This document shows, piece after piece, positions 1 through 10,800 of a DNA stretch of 64,000 nucleotides (within the stretch, counting starts at the first letter, position 1; each line of letters starts with the position of its first letter). The notes beneath the pieces are model-generated. The model did no database searches. It was given only the letters and a program-made list of their open reading frames with translations, and was not told the origin of the DNA. Position numbers and translations under genes: made by a program. The stretch comes from UBA12191 sp009937185 (GTDB taxonomy: Bacteria > Planctomycetota > UBA8108 > UBA1146). Location: contig CALJGL010000008.1 in assembly GCA_938075155.1 (NCBI GenBank), forward strand, positions 1 through 64,000. Direction: 5' to 3'.

Positions 1-197
1 AAGTATGTCGAAAGAATCTTACGGAGCCCTAACCTTGATAATGCCGATCTTTCTCCAATAACGGGAGCGATCCCTCGATGGATGAATTTTTTCTCTTCGG
101 AGGTGAGATGGTCGAGCTGGGACTCAATATCTTCTCTGGTCCAGTCGAGAGAGAAGCGCCAAACGTCTATATCGATATGATTTGAATGATCGTTCAT
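1..197 (-). CDS. Sfp-type 4'-phosphopantetheinyl transferase, N-terminal part (cut by window edge)
   Basis: The ATG at 197-195 overlaps the oleD stop as ATGA. The frame then stays open to the window edge, giving 65 residues. The peptide begins MNDHSNHIDIDVWRFSLDW. It continues through a HLTSEEKKFIHRG segment to ERSALSRLGLRKILSTY. This is the usual N-terminus of Sfp/AcpT-type transferases: a 'DVWRxxLD' strand, an 'LxxxEkxr' helix, then an 'RxxLRxiLxxY' helix. Such enzymes move phosphopantetheine from CoA to carrier-protein serines. In PUFA-synthase clusters the equivalent gene is pfaE. Its position as last gene of the operon, next to a synthase with five carrier domains, fits that job. The Mg-binding and catalytic motifs (WxxKEA and similar) would lie outside the window, so the assignment rests on the N-terminus and context. 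Confidence 0.72.
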   Translation of the reverse strand, partial: MNDHSNHIDIDVWRFSLDWTREDIESQLDHLTSEEKKFIHRGIAPVIGERSALSRLGLRKILSTY

Positions 198-1204
198 GAA
201 GAAGTCACTCGTTCTTCTTCAGATTCCAAAGACTCACGAAACTTTTTCATTCCTTCCTTGGTGGATACTTGCGGTAGCCACCCGAGGTCTCTCTTTGCAT
301 TATCTAAATCGAACCAATGACTCGTCGCTTGTTGATGAACAACGAAACGTGTTACGGGAGGTTCACTTGTGAAGAATGGAAGGCGATAAACCATTTCAAT
401 CAAATACCCAGCGACTTTTGCAAGAAGGGGAGAGATGGACGGCGTGATCCTCTGTAGGTTTGCGCATTCAAGGAATTGATTAATAAGTTCCTCAGGTGCA
501 ATGGGCTCGTCATTAGAAATGAAATACGCTTTTCCTCTGCAATCGACATTATGAGCAATCTGAGTCATGGCTAAAACATGAGCGGATACGGCGTTTTCGA
601 TGTAGCAAGCATCTATTTTCATGCCTGGTCTTCGCACAAGCTTGAGTTTTCCATTTTTTGCACGATCGACAATTCTTGGGTAAAGATGTCGGTCTCCCGG
701 TCCCCAAACGAGATGAGGACGAATTGCGATTGTGGAAAGAGAAGCGTCGCAGTTATCTAGGACTAATTTTTCAGCAATCGCCTTAGTACGAGGATAGTCT
801 GCTAAGTATGAATCGGGATAGGGCGTTGACTCATTGATACCGTTCTGGTCTTCTCCGGAAAATACGACGCTTGGTGAAGAGGTGAACACGAGCCGTCCGA
901 TGTTTTCTCGTCGACATGCCGTTATAATATTTTGCGTTCCTTGAATGTTTGCTTTTTCAAATTCGGCGGGATCGCCTGAGATAGCGGCTAAAGCGGCAAC
1001 ATGGAAAACTCCATCACACCCTCGCATCGATTCAGCCAATAGATCTAGGTTATTCAAATCTCCAACTACATGAGTTCCACCTAAAGCATCCAAATGAGGA
1101 TATTGTCCTCTTTGAAATGTGACAATCTCATGTCCGGAAGCCACTAAGTCTTTCGCGATGGCTCCACCAATAAATCCACCGGCTCCAGTGATCATGAATC
1201 TCAT
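194..1204 (-). CDS. oleD: OleD-type NAD(P)-dependent 2-alkyl-3-ketoacid reductase
   Basis: This is a 336-aa extended short-chain dehydrogenase/epimerase. The nucleotide-binding motif GAGGFIG is at residues 7-13. The catalytic Ser lies in FTSSPS (about 109-110) and the YxxxK pair is Y137/K141 (YPRTK). In characterised Ole pathways OleD reduces the 2-alkyl-3-ketoacid made by OleA to the 2-alkyl-3-hydroxyacid. The fold alone would fit a sugar epimerase or 3-beta-hydroxysteroid dehydrogenase. The OleD call comes from its place directly after oleA, oleB and oleC. Its start overlaps the oleC stop as ATGA and its stop overlaps the following transferase start in the same way, so it is probably translated by coupling. 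Length is normal for OleD. Confidence 0.88.
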   Translation of the reverse strand: MRFMITGAGGFIGGAIAKDLVASGHEIVTFQRGQYPHLDALGGTHVVGDLNNLDLLAESMRGCDGVFHVAALAAISGDPAEFEKANIQGTQNIITACRRENIGRLVFTSSPSVVFSGEDQNGINESTPYPDSYLADYPRTKAIAEKLVLDNCDASLSTIAIRPHLVWGPGDRHLYPRIVDRAKNGKLKLVRRPGMKIDACYIENAVSAHVLAMTQIAHNVDCRGKAYFISNDEPIAPEELINQFLECANLQRITPSISPLLAKVAGYLIEMVYRLPFFTSEPPVTRFVVHQQATSHWFDLDNAKRDLGWLPQVSTKEGMKKFRESLESEEERVTSS

Positions 1205-2844
1205 GACAGGGCCTTTCCTGCGATCAATGCCAGTTTTTCACGTTGAATCTTGGCATTATGCCGAATGTCTACGGGGAAAGGGCCTGTGATAATGAAGTGA
1301 GTAATGGAATCGGTAAGTGGATTTTTTTGAGACAACGCCTGAAGATCAGAAATTAAAGTCTTCTTGTCGTCTTTGAAATCCGAGTTTGGTTCTACGCATA
1401 GAACTGGGATTTGTTGACCTTTAGTGCCCAAGCCTACGAGCGCAGTCCTGTATACCAATGGATGCACTTCGAAGATTCGTTCGATGGCCACGGTATCGAG
1501 GAGGCCCGTCGCCGTTTGAATTCTTTGTGATGCTCGGCCTCTGAACCAAATCTTGGAGTTGGAATCGCGTAAACCTATATCTCCCGTTTTATGCCAGATA
1601 CGACCTGTTTCATCTGTGAATTTATGTTGAAGGTTAGATAACTCATCAAACAAGTATTCAAGACTGACTGCAGGCCCTGTGACCCAAATTTCTCCAGCGG
1701 TATCTTCCTGAAGAGGATGACAATTCGGGTGATCGTTGGGTGAATGAATTTGCAGTTCAATACCCGGAACAGGTTTACCAATGCAGACGCCTTTTCCGGA
1801 TTGCGTTTCTTGTTCAGTTTCCAAAATACCAGTATGGGAAATATGACAAAGAGGGAGACCCTCAGTTGCTCCGTAAGGAGTTTCTATTTTGGTATTCTTG
1901 GAAACTCGCTTCGAGAGCGCAGCGATGGCTCCGTGTCTTGCAGGCGCACCAGCACTAATAATCCTGGTTAATCCCTCTAGTTTCATATCTTTCTTTTCGA
2001 GATGAGTCGATAGATTTCCCAAGAGGGCAGGCGAGGCAAAGAGATTGGTGACCGAGAATGTCTTGATGAGTTCTAGTAAATGATCGGGATTCGCATCTGC
2101 CGGTCGTGTGAAATCCATTTGAGGAACAGTTGAGGTCATCCCTAGTGCTACAGAAAAAAGCCCGAAGAGTGGGAAGGTGGGGAGATCCACTTCGCCGGCT
2201 TGAAGGCCATGACATTGAGCAAGGGCATCCACTTGAGCTTCCAGTTGGCCGTGGTGCGCCATTGCCCCCTTGGCAGGCCCAGTGCTGCCCGAGGTAAACA
2301 GTACTGCTGCTAATTCGTGGTAGCCCAGAACTGGGCCCGAAAATGGAACGGAATCCTCTACCGAAGTCCTTAGCTGTTCTAGATTTTTGGTAAAGGGAAG
2401 GCGGGGGCCTGGGCCCACAGTGAAACGATGGCGAATCGTCGAGCGAGACCATCCCAGCAGAATTCTTCCGAGGTGAGCCTTTGGAATCCCGATAAAAGCT
2501 TCCGGTTTGGCATTATTAAGGCATTCACCTAGGCCCGAAATTCCCATGCCGGGATCCACCATCACGGGAGGTGCACCGATTCTTAGCAGGGCAAAGGTGC
2601 ATGCCAGAAACTCTCTTCCCGGTGGAACCATGAGAACTGTTCTCATCCCGCGAGTGATTCCGTTTCTGACGAGTGCATGTGCGGTTCTGTCGACAAGAGC
2701 GTCGAGTTCTTTAAAAGTTCTTTCTTGCCAGCGACCCGAGATCAATTCTCGAACTGCGACTTGTTGAGGACGCTCGAAAGCATGTTGCCGGAGTCTTCGA
2801 GAAACTCCGGCTTCAGGATTTCTTTGTTCGTGATCGGGGGTCAA
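1201..2844 (-). CDS. oleC: OleC-type beta-lactone synthetase (AMP-dependent synthetase family)
   Basis: This is a 547-aa ANL-superfamily enzyme. The phosphate-binding loop TSGSTGPAKG is at about residues 184-193. A YGATEG adenine/A5-type motif lies near residue 325 and the A7-like KTGD near 432. In Ole pathways OleC activates the beta-hydroxyacid from OleD with ATP and cyclises it to a beta-lactone, rather than forming a CoA thioester. An ordinary acyl-CoA ligase would show the same motifs. The specific call rests on the contiguous oleA-oleB-oleC-oleD arrangement. The ATG overlaps the oleB stop (ATGA), and its own stop overlaps the oleD start in the same way. No fusion to OleB is present, unlike some actinobacterial OleBC proteins. 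Confidence 0.9.
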   Translation of the reverse strand: MTPDHEQRNPEAGVSRRLRQHAFERPQQVAVRELISGRWQERTFKELDALVDRTAHALVRNGITRGMRTVLMVPPGREFLACTFALLRIGAPPVMVDPGMGISGLGECLNNAKPEAFIGIPKAHLGRILLGWSRSTIRHRFTVGPGPRLPFTKNLEQLRTSVEDSVPFSGPVLGYHELAAVLFTSGSTGPAKGAMAHHGQLEAQVDALAQCHGLQAGEVDLPTFPLFGLFSVALGMTSTVPQMDFTRPADANPDHLLELIKTFSVTNLFASPALLGNLSTHLEKKDMKLEGLTRIISAGAPARHGAIAALSKRVSKNTKIETPYGATEGLPLCHISHTGILETEQETQSGKGVCIGKPVPGIELQIHSPNDHPNCHPLQEDTAGEIWVTGPAVSLEYLFDELSNLQHKFTDETGRIWHKTGDIGLRDSNSKIWFRGRASQRIQTATGLLDTVAIERIFEVHPLVYRTALVGLGTKGQQIPVLCVEPNSDFKDDKKTLISDLQALSQKNPLTDSITHFIITGPFPVDIRHNAKIQREKLALIAGKALS

Positions 2845-3740
2845 GCCAGAGCTCCCCGGGGGTGTGTGGAATCACGGAACTTTCGAATCAAGGGCAAAAT
2901 TTCTTCTGGGACTTCGTCCAGAAGGAGATGTCCCGCTTTATCCCACAAATGTACCTCTGCAGAGGGCCAGAGTTTGCGCCAGTGATTTAGGAAGTCGGTA
3001 TTAAAGACAGGATCTTTTGCTCCCCAAAGCAGAAGAAGGGGAAGATCTCGAAGTTTTTGAAGACCATTTTCGACTTCAATCAAACTTTTCCAAGATGGAT
3101 CTCCGGCTTTGAGCGGAATGTCTTCAACGAAACGGTGGACTGCTAATCGACTTTGGTAATCGTGGTAGGGAGCTTTATAACCGGCTTTTTCTGCCCGTGA
3201 TAACTTTCTTGTTTTAACACCTATCGAAAGAGTTCCCAGTACGAAGGCGTTCCATTTACGTATCAGAAATTCACCCATCATTCCTTTAGCAGGTTTAAGA
3301 ATGGGGGGGAAAGACATGCCTTCTTGAAGCGGAAACGCTGCGGTATTGATCGCGACGAGATTTCTGAAGCGTTCTGGTTTTCGTCCAGCAACACCGAAAC
3401 CGATGGCTCCACCCCAGTCATGGGCTACGAGGGTAGCGTTGTTTTCTATTCCTAGGTGATCAAGAAGCCCTTCGAGATCTAGGATTCTGTCTTGGAGGCG
3501 ATACCCGTAGTTTTCTGCTGAGGGTTTGTCGGAATATCCACAGCCAACATGATCAACGGCGATGACTCTATTCATGGTCGAGAGACCCTGAATCAGATTT
3601 CTAAAATGAAATGACCATGTTGGGTTTCCATGAACACAAACAATAGGATCTCCGCGTCCTTCATCGATGTAATTCATCTTGATGCCGTTACCACGGTTCC
3701 ATGTGTTCCTCGAGAAAGGATATTCCTCATTGAAAATCAT
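2841..3740 (-). CDS. oleB: OleB-type beta-lactone decarboxylase (alpha/beta hydrolase)
   Basis: This is a 299-aa alpha/beta hydrolase of the haloalkane-dehalogenase-like group. Visible residues are HGNPTW (37-42), the nucleophile elbow AHDWGG with Asp108, the acid Asp243 (GAKDP) and His271 (AGH). An Asp nucleophile followed by Trp, rather than Ser, is the OleB pattern. Known OleB enzymes use it to decarboxylate cis-beta-lactones to cis-olefins. A longer frame begins at 3776. I chose the ATG at 3740 because it overlaps the oleA stop as ATGA, like the other junctions here, and has a GAGGAAA ribosome site six bases upstream. A true haloalkane dehalogenase is the alternative, made unlikely by context. 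Confidence 0.9.
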   Translation of the reverse strand: MIFNEEYPFSRNTWNRGNGIKMNYIDEGRGDPIVCVHGNPTWSFHFRNLIQGLSTMNRVIAVDHVGCGYSDKPSAENYGYRLQDRILDLEGLLDHLGIENNATLVAHDWGGAIGFGVAGRKPERFRNLVAINTAAFPLQEGMSFPPILKPAKGMMGEFLIRKWNAFVLGTLSIGVKTRKLSRAEKAGYKAPYHDYQSRLAVHRFVEDIPLKAGDPSWKSLIEVENGLQKLRDLPLLLLWGAKDPVFNTDFLNHWRKLWPSAEVHLWDKAGHLLLDEVPEEILPLIRKFRDSTHPRGALA

Positions 3741-4804
3741 ACGTTTCCTCGCCACTCCCAAGCCAACATTCGACAAACGAGACCACTACCAATTCCGAGG
3801 AACGCTACTTTTTGCCCCTCCGTCAAAAATCCACGCTCTTGGGCAAGAGCTGCTGTCATCGGTATGGATACGGTACCGATGTTTCCGAGATACGGATAGG
3901 TGATGAAATCTTGTTCAGCAGTCAATCCGAGGGCAGGAAGAATCTCTTCCCGGTGTGCGGAGCCGACTTGATGGCAAATCGTTCGATCGATGTCGCCTGA
4001 AGTCCAGTTCCGCTGGCTGAGAAACCGATCCCAAGTTTTCAGTCCTAATTGGACTCCGTATCGTAGAACGCCAATGGCATCTGTTTCCATGTACTCGCGG
4101 CGATCTGCTCGATGTGGTGATTCTGGAACCTCTTCGACTCCCCAGCGACAAAGTCGGTGCATACTGGCATCGCTCCCATGCCCTGATCCGAGAAAAAGCG
4201 GACCCTTATCGGAGATTGCCCCGGAGACCAAGAGAATTGCCGCTGCTCCAGATCCACCGGTCCAAGTCGCTAAGGATCGAGTGAATTGATCCATTCCTGG
4301 ATTGTTTTCCATTTTCTGACAGGCGATCTCAACAATTTCGCGAGCACTCTCGCAACAGACGACGAGGGTGACCTGATGACGTCCGGTAGAAATCGCATCC
4401 GAAGCGAGAACCACACCGTCCATAGCACCTAGGCACGCATTGGATAAATCATGGAGTTCCACTGTGGAATTTGCTCCGAGATGGTCGGCGACAGCGCACG
4501 CAGTGGCAGGTTCAAAACCTTCTCTGCAAACACCGGCATAAATAATCCTGTCGACGTCGCCGATATTCATTCCTGCATGTTGAAGAGCTTTTGAAGCCGC
4601 ACGGGCGGACATTTCAGAAATCGATGTTTTTTCTGGCCACCAACGGCGTTCTCTCACTCCCGTCAATTGTTCGATCTGTCCTTGTGGAATACCTAAGGAA
4701 TTCCATGTGGACTCCATTCTTTCCTCGATAGATTGGCTCGTGATGACACACGGAGCCATTTCTACACCAAACGCTGCGAGGTGGGTGTTTTGAAGACTAC
4801 TCAT
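3737..4804 (-). CDS. oleA: OleA-type thiolase, head-to-head acyl condensation
   Basis: This is a 355-aa thiolase-fold protein of the FabH/OleA group. The triad is visible: Cys124 in NACLG, His278 in CHQVGSAH and Asn308 in YLGNIGTVS. Glu98 in EPATA matches the glutamate contributed across the dimer in Xanthomonas OleA, which is the base for Claisen condensation and is absent from ordinary FabH. OleA joins two activated fatty acyl chains into a 2-alkyl-3-ketoacid. It directly follows the pfaC-like synthase gene with an ATGA overlap and precedes oleB with another. The acyl donor is therefore likely the product of the adjacent Pfa synthase. Whether it accepts acyl-ACP or acyl-CoA cannot be read from sequence. 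Confidence 0.93.
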   Translation of the reverse strand: MSSLQNTHLAAFGVEMAPCVITSQSIEERMESTWNSLGIPQGQIEQLTGVRERRWWPEKTSISEMSARAASKALQHAGMNIGDVDRIIYAGVCREGFEPATACAVADHLGANSTVELHDLSNACLGAMDGVVLASDAISTGRHQVTLVVCCESAREIVEIACQKMENNPGMDQFTRSLATWTGGSGAAAILLVSGAISDKGPLFLGSGHGSDASMHRLCRWGVEEVPESPHRADRREYMETDAIGVLRYGVQLGLKTWDRFLSQRNWTSGDIDRTICHQVGSAHREEILPALGLTAEQDFITYPYLGNIGTVSIPMTAALAQERGFLTEGQKVAFLGIGSGLVCRMLAWEWRGNV

Positions 4805-7800
4805 TTCTCGGTCCTACGTTCTACTGTGAAGTTTTGCATACCGTAGATAGGGAGATCATCAACGATCAGCATTCCGTCTGCTCGCATGATTCCACGCTCT
4901 TCATCCAGTTCATTGATATGAGCCTCGACGACCACCTTTTTTCGGGTCGGGATGATCTGTCCTCTGTAGGTCCAACTGTGGGCGACTCCAGGAGCGACGG
5001 TTCTGTGAGCATATTTCCCACTTCCCCAGCGATCATTTGCCACAACCTGTAATAGTTGAAGCATCGACTCCAAGCCCAGACTGCCGGGCCAAACTGGATC
5101 GTCTTTAAAATGAGCTTGGAAAAACCAAGCTGATGCATCCACGTCGATAGATCCTCGGATATACCCTAAACCGGAAGCCCCACCTTCAGGAAGAAAGATC
5201 TCCACCTCGTCGAGCATTCGAAACTCGTCAGTAGGTCCAGGTTGCAACTCTTTGAGTGAAAATGCCCGCCCACTTAATGCGTCACGAGGAGAGATCGTCT
5301 TGGGTACGGCGCCGGGAAGACCCACTTGGGCTGCCAGAGCTTCTGGGGGAAAGAAACCAAAGTAAGTGTTACCTCTATAAATAGGGCCTTTTTCGTCATC
5401 CACTTCGAGGTCGAAGTGTTGAATCCACATTCCTGCACCATGATCGGCGGATGTCAATTTTACCCGTGTTGTGAGGCACTGAGTCTCAGGAGTGATCGGG
5501 CGTAACAGGGTCGCTTCGCCTCCGAGGTTCCTGAAATGTAGGGGGCCTTCTTCTGTGAGTGCGGAGCCCACATAACCTGCGAGCCAGCCACAAGGTTGAA
5601 GTGCGATTTCAAGAAGAATCGCAAATGGCATTTCTCCTGTTCCGCCTGCTGCGAAATACCACGCGTCAGCTGGCACCTTGTATTCCGCAGTACACGATGC
5701 TCCGGCGTTCACAACCCATGGGTCTCCTGTGACTTCGACTATTCTGTCCAGGAAACAGTATGGAGGACCGGGAAGGCGGGCAATAAATCGATCACCATCG
5801 AAAACTTGATAGCGATCACCAAATGCTGCGGAGGGCTTTCCCATAGCATAAGCGAGAATACTCTGGTGATCATAAAGTGTAGGTTTTGCTGACATGATCG
5901 CAGGATCGTCTCCACCTCCACCAGAAGAGGTCATGGTCAGAGGTGCGATCGGTGCAGCCCCCTGATGACCAAGGGGGTGACTTGTTGGATCAAAAACGAT
6001 GGCATCATAATTCTGGGAGGAAGGTTTTTGAACGGAGCCCCAAAGACGATGGAGTTGCTCTTCTGAGAGTCCAACCAGTCTTAATGAGAGTCCTTCCATT
6101 TCGACAATGGCTTTTCCATCTGCAAACATCAATGCACTGGCGATGACATAAGGTTCCGGTCTATATCCGACCTCATGTACGACCACTTCATACCGAACTT
6201 TCAGGGAATCTGGAGTGACCTGACCACGACATCTGAGTCGTCCCGGTACTTCGGGAACCGGCATGGGTATGATTTGGGAGTCTTCTCCAACCCAACCCCA
6301 AGACATCAGTAATACTCGAAGAGTATGGATGCAACTTTCGTACATCAGCGTTCCAGGCATGACTGGATCATCTGTGAAATGACAGGTCAGGAACCAGTCA
6401 TCCGGTTGAATTGCTAGTTCTCCTACAACTCTCCCTAAACCATGTGCTCCGCCATGAGTCTGCAATTCAGGAATATTATCAATAAGTGTCATCTTGCCAC
6501 CGGGGAGTGTCCAAGGTGAGGAGAGATGGATCCTAGAAAATTCAGGGCCGAATGCTTTTTGTAAATCGCCATCTCTGAGAGAAGCCAATGCATGCGAATC
6601 CAGTGCTGTCTCAGTTACGGAGGTATGAGGGGACCAGTTCTCAGGAACTTTACGTAGAGGTTTAGGTTTATGCGGCGATTGGACAATTCCTCGCCCAGAA
6701 GCCAATTCCGTGGGAGAGAAAAAGCCTGCGCATCCCTCTTTCATCGACAGAAAGGGGACTCCGTCAACAGTGGCATCAAAATGAAACCTGAAGAGAAGGG
6801 TTTTGTCTTGATGGAAAAACTCATCTATATGGATGTCATAGATGATGGTTTTCCCAGCTTCGGGAAGTTCCGAATGAAAAATTACTTGGGCGTCTAGTAA
6901 TCGGTAGACCGAATATCCACGAGTATGAAGATCTGCTCCTAGATACCCAGAAAGGAAAAGGTCTGCCTGGCCACTTTCTACTGCGATGGAGGTGGGGATA
7001 CGTCCCGAATCCAAGTACCAATTCCCAGGAAGTACATCATGGGCAGTCACGATTCTTCCTTTACCCAGAGTCAAAGGCTCACCCTCCATGGACAAGATCC
7101 TGTCGACGAGCATCAAGGGTTCATCGGGGAGCCGGACTCGAGTTGGAAAAGTATCCGCTTGCCCATGTTTTGGCCCCAAGACAGGTCCGACTTGTCCTCT
7201 TGCGAACTCTAGGCACAGATCTCTATCGAAGAGTGCTTCTGGATGAGGAATACGAACTACGGGTTGCGGCTCCAGCGTTGCTGGGAGCACGGCCAGCTCT
7301 CCAGATTCGACTTCGGTGAGAAGGTTGGGACTCTCTCCCATGAGAGATTTGCGGAGAGTACGGGCTTTTTTTAGCCGCGACTGAATTTGCTCTTTTCTCG
7401 ACATAGTGGATTGTTTTTCTTTAAGCACTGGTGGTGTGGAGTTTGCTATCAGAGGCGAATTTGTTTCTGCGACTGCCAGTTTTGATGTCGGCTGGGCTCG
7501 CTTTGTTTCCGTATTGATCTGAGGACTAGGAATACCCTCCCACTGCTGCAATGAGATTCTTTTCATGGAAACTGGTAGTGGGGGAATTGTCCTGTGGTTC
7601 CGTCCGTCTTCAAGAAGGATGGTGGGCTCTTGCCAGCTGCTGGGTGTCAGGCTGCCAAAGTAACGCCCAAGATCGACCTCAATTCTCTCAACGGCACAGG
7701 TCAACAATAGACGTGCCAAACTGAGCTCTTCATCTTCACCACGCCAAAAGAGGGGTAGTGTTCGATACGAAGAATTTCCGAGAGTTTTTCTCACGAGTCG

Positions 7801-10800
7801 CGAGCATGAGGCACCGGGCCCTGGCTCGATAAAGATACGGGTTCCTTGATTCCACATCTCCTGAACAAGATTTGGAAAGTTAAACCCGGACAATGCCTGT
7901 TGAAGAATAGAGTCGGCGATGGCTCCAGATTCTATCGGTAAGATCTTTGCTGTCGCTGTACATAATATTTGTGTACTCGAAGAGGGGGCGTTCACCGCCC
8001 ATAGATGGAGATCTCGATAACTGAATTCTACAGCTTGAACGAGAGGACAGTGAACAGAAGTGACTCCCTCAAGGGGGACTGCCGACCAACCTTCTCTGTG
8101 AATAAGAGTATCAAGATCGCTATTTCGTCCGCCGATGACGGTCTCATTCGAAGCATTAACAATCAGGCGATAAATTCTATTTTGGTGCTGAATCGCATCT
8201 TCTATTTCATCGAGAGGTCTATCGACGACTCGAGCTCCCCAATCCACTTCTTCATGGTTTTCGAGGCTCCAAGCCTCTCGGGCAGCTCGGAACTCACCCC
8301 CCAACCAAGTATCGAACAAGTTTCCTTTTTCTAGGAGGCTTTGCATTTCTTGGCGATTCTTCCAGATCCCGAGCGCAAAGAGCATCGCAGTTTGGCCGAG
8401 GCTGTGTCCACATGCGATCGCTGGAGAGAGTCCAAATCCCCTCAAGAGATCTGTCCCGAAGCATCCCAGACTTACTTGTGCGAGGATCGCTTCACGCACA
8501 TCAATCGGCATGGGAGTGACGGGACTCCAAAAAGAGGAATCGGAGATCATACGTCTTAGCATCCCTCCGTCATCGCATGCAGAGGTGAGGCAACCCGTGA
8601 ATCGAGTAAAGAGTTTGCGCCCTGCACCTGGGTACAGACTCCCTGATCCTGGATAGATGAATCCGACGTCTCCGGAGTATCCGAGAGCCGTCGGATGGGA
8701 GCGAATAATCTCCCAGCCCTGTCCTTTGAGGTCGAATATCTGGTTTTCAAATACTCCTGAAAGCTCTGGCGATGCTTGTAATAGAGACGGAATGTCTTTG
8801 AACAGAATGCCTACTGCTTGTGGAAGATTTGTTTTCAAGGGAGATCGATCGAGCCACATTTGCGAGATTTGGGTGGGGCTCAGATGAGAGAGATCTAAAT
8901 CCATTAGCCAATTTTGAAAAGAGCGAATCTCTTCAAGAATCGAATCACCCTCGATCACTAACATTCCCCAACCCGTATCTCCTAGAATCTCAATATTTGG
9001 AGTGGGTGCTTTTTCTGTGCTGTTGTCTTTGCGCATTACCAAAGATCCATGGTCACCCAACTGACCTCGACAATCGATGCGTACAGCACAATCTTCAGTG
9101 ATGGCAGGTATCCAAGGTGTCGCTGTCCGGTCCTGTGAGAGGCTTGGTAGAACCGCTGCAGAAAACATTTCTATTCCTTGAACGACTGATAACAGTGGGG
9201 TGGCGCATCCACAGTTATCTAGGGGACCAGGAAGTGAGATCACCCTGAGTCCTGATTCCCGAGTTTCATTTGTGAGATTGATGGGATGATCACCCGGATT
9301 CAAAACGATGTTGGGTTTTGTGTTTCCCTTCATGGCGATTTGAGTCGCTCTTTCGGAGGGCAAGGTGCGACTTCCAGAGAAGAGACTATCGGCTGCAGTG
9401 CTTCCTGTACCTTCAATGATGCCGTGGATTTTTTGACCATCGGCTTTCGCATCGTCTAAGCGACGAAGGATGAGTGCAACGGCAGCATCGGACCGGGACC
9501 CTTTTGATTCTCGGGCGTCACAGAGACGCTGAATGACATCGAGCCCAAAATCTGCAGCAGCGGCAACTGCGATTTCAATCTTCCCCTCCTGCAGGGTATG
9601 TATCGCCTGTTCAAGCGCTCTGAATCCTCCAATATGATCATTGCTGACTGTATGGGCAGGACCTCCGGCTCCGAGTTCTCTTGCCAATCGGCTCGCTGCA
9701 ATACTGCCGAGTGCTCCCATGACTCTGTTCGCGTTCAGGGGAGGGCATAGTTCGTTTTGAAGATCTTGAATCCAATGATCGACATCTTCTGGGTGTGCTT
9801 CGATACCAAGTTCATTCAGCCAAGCCTTCCCTCGTTCGGGGAGCATCCAGCGAAGATGATAAAAACTGCTTCTTGGATCGAGACCGAGACCTACAAAAAT
9901 TGAGCCATCTATTCCGAGTTCAGATCTCCCTGAGTGCTCGAGAGCTTCGCGAGCGACTTGAAGAAGGGCTAATTGCTGGGGAAGCATTTCTTGTAATTCC
10001 GTGGGAGGAATTTTTAGACTGACAGGCGATCCTCTCAGAGGACCGGTTGTCAAACCCGGCTCCAGTCGAAGACCTTCTTCTTTGACCCAGAGTGAATCGG
10101 GGACGCCATAATGGCCGGGATATTGGGAAGTTGAGGTCTCCACTGAATCCAGCGTCAACAGTGTCGATCGAAGTTCCACACGGTTCATATGGGGACCGGC
10201 TAAAACTCCATAACCAACGATGGCGATATCGGCGGGTGGTTTTTTATTGAAGTTAGGGACTGGGCTTTTTATCCCTTGGGCACTTTTCCCGTCTCCGATT
10301 TCTGGAGCATATTCTTCGACGAGGACATGGGCGTTGATGCCTCCAAATCCAAAAGCACTCACTGCCGATCTGCGCGGACGTCCTGTTTGTCGCAGCCACG
10401 GCTCAGCCGAATCCGGGATTCGGAAAGGAGACTTGGACATGTCCAGATCTCCGGGTGCATTTCTTTGATCTGGAAGTGGAGGGACTTCTCCATGCTTCAT
10501 GGCCAGCAAGACTTTGATCAATCCTGCTGATCCCGCAGCAGTTAAAGTGTGGCCGATAGATGATTTCACTGAACCGAGTGCACATTGACCGCTACGCCAT
10601 TCCTCGTTTTCCCAAAGTGCCGCGAGGCTAGAGAGCTCAGTGGCGTCTCCTACAGGAGTTCCTGTGGCATGGCACTCGATGTAATCGACATCTCTGGGAG
10701 ACCATCCTGCAAGATCATAGGCGTGCTGCATCGCTCTGACTTGTCCTTCTCCAGAAGGTGCCAGTAATCCACCAGAACGATCATTGGAAAGCCCCCAACC

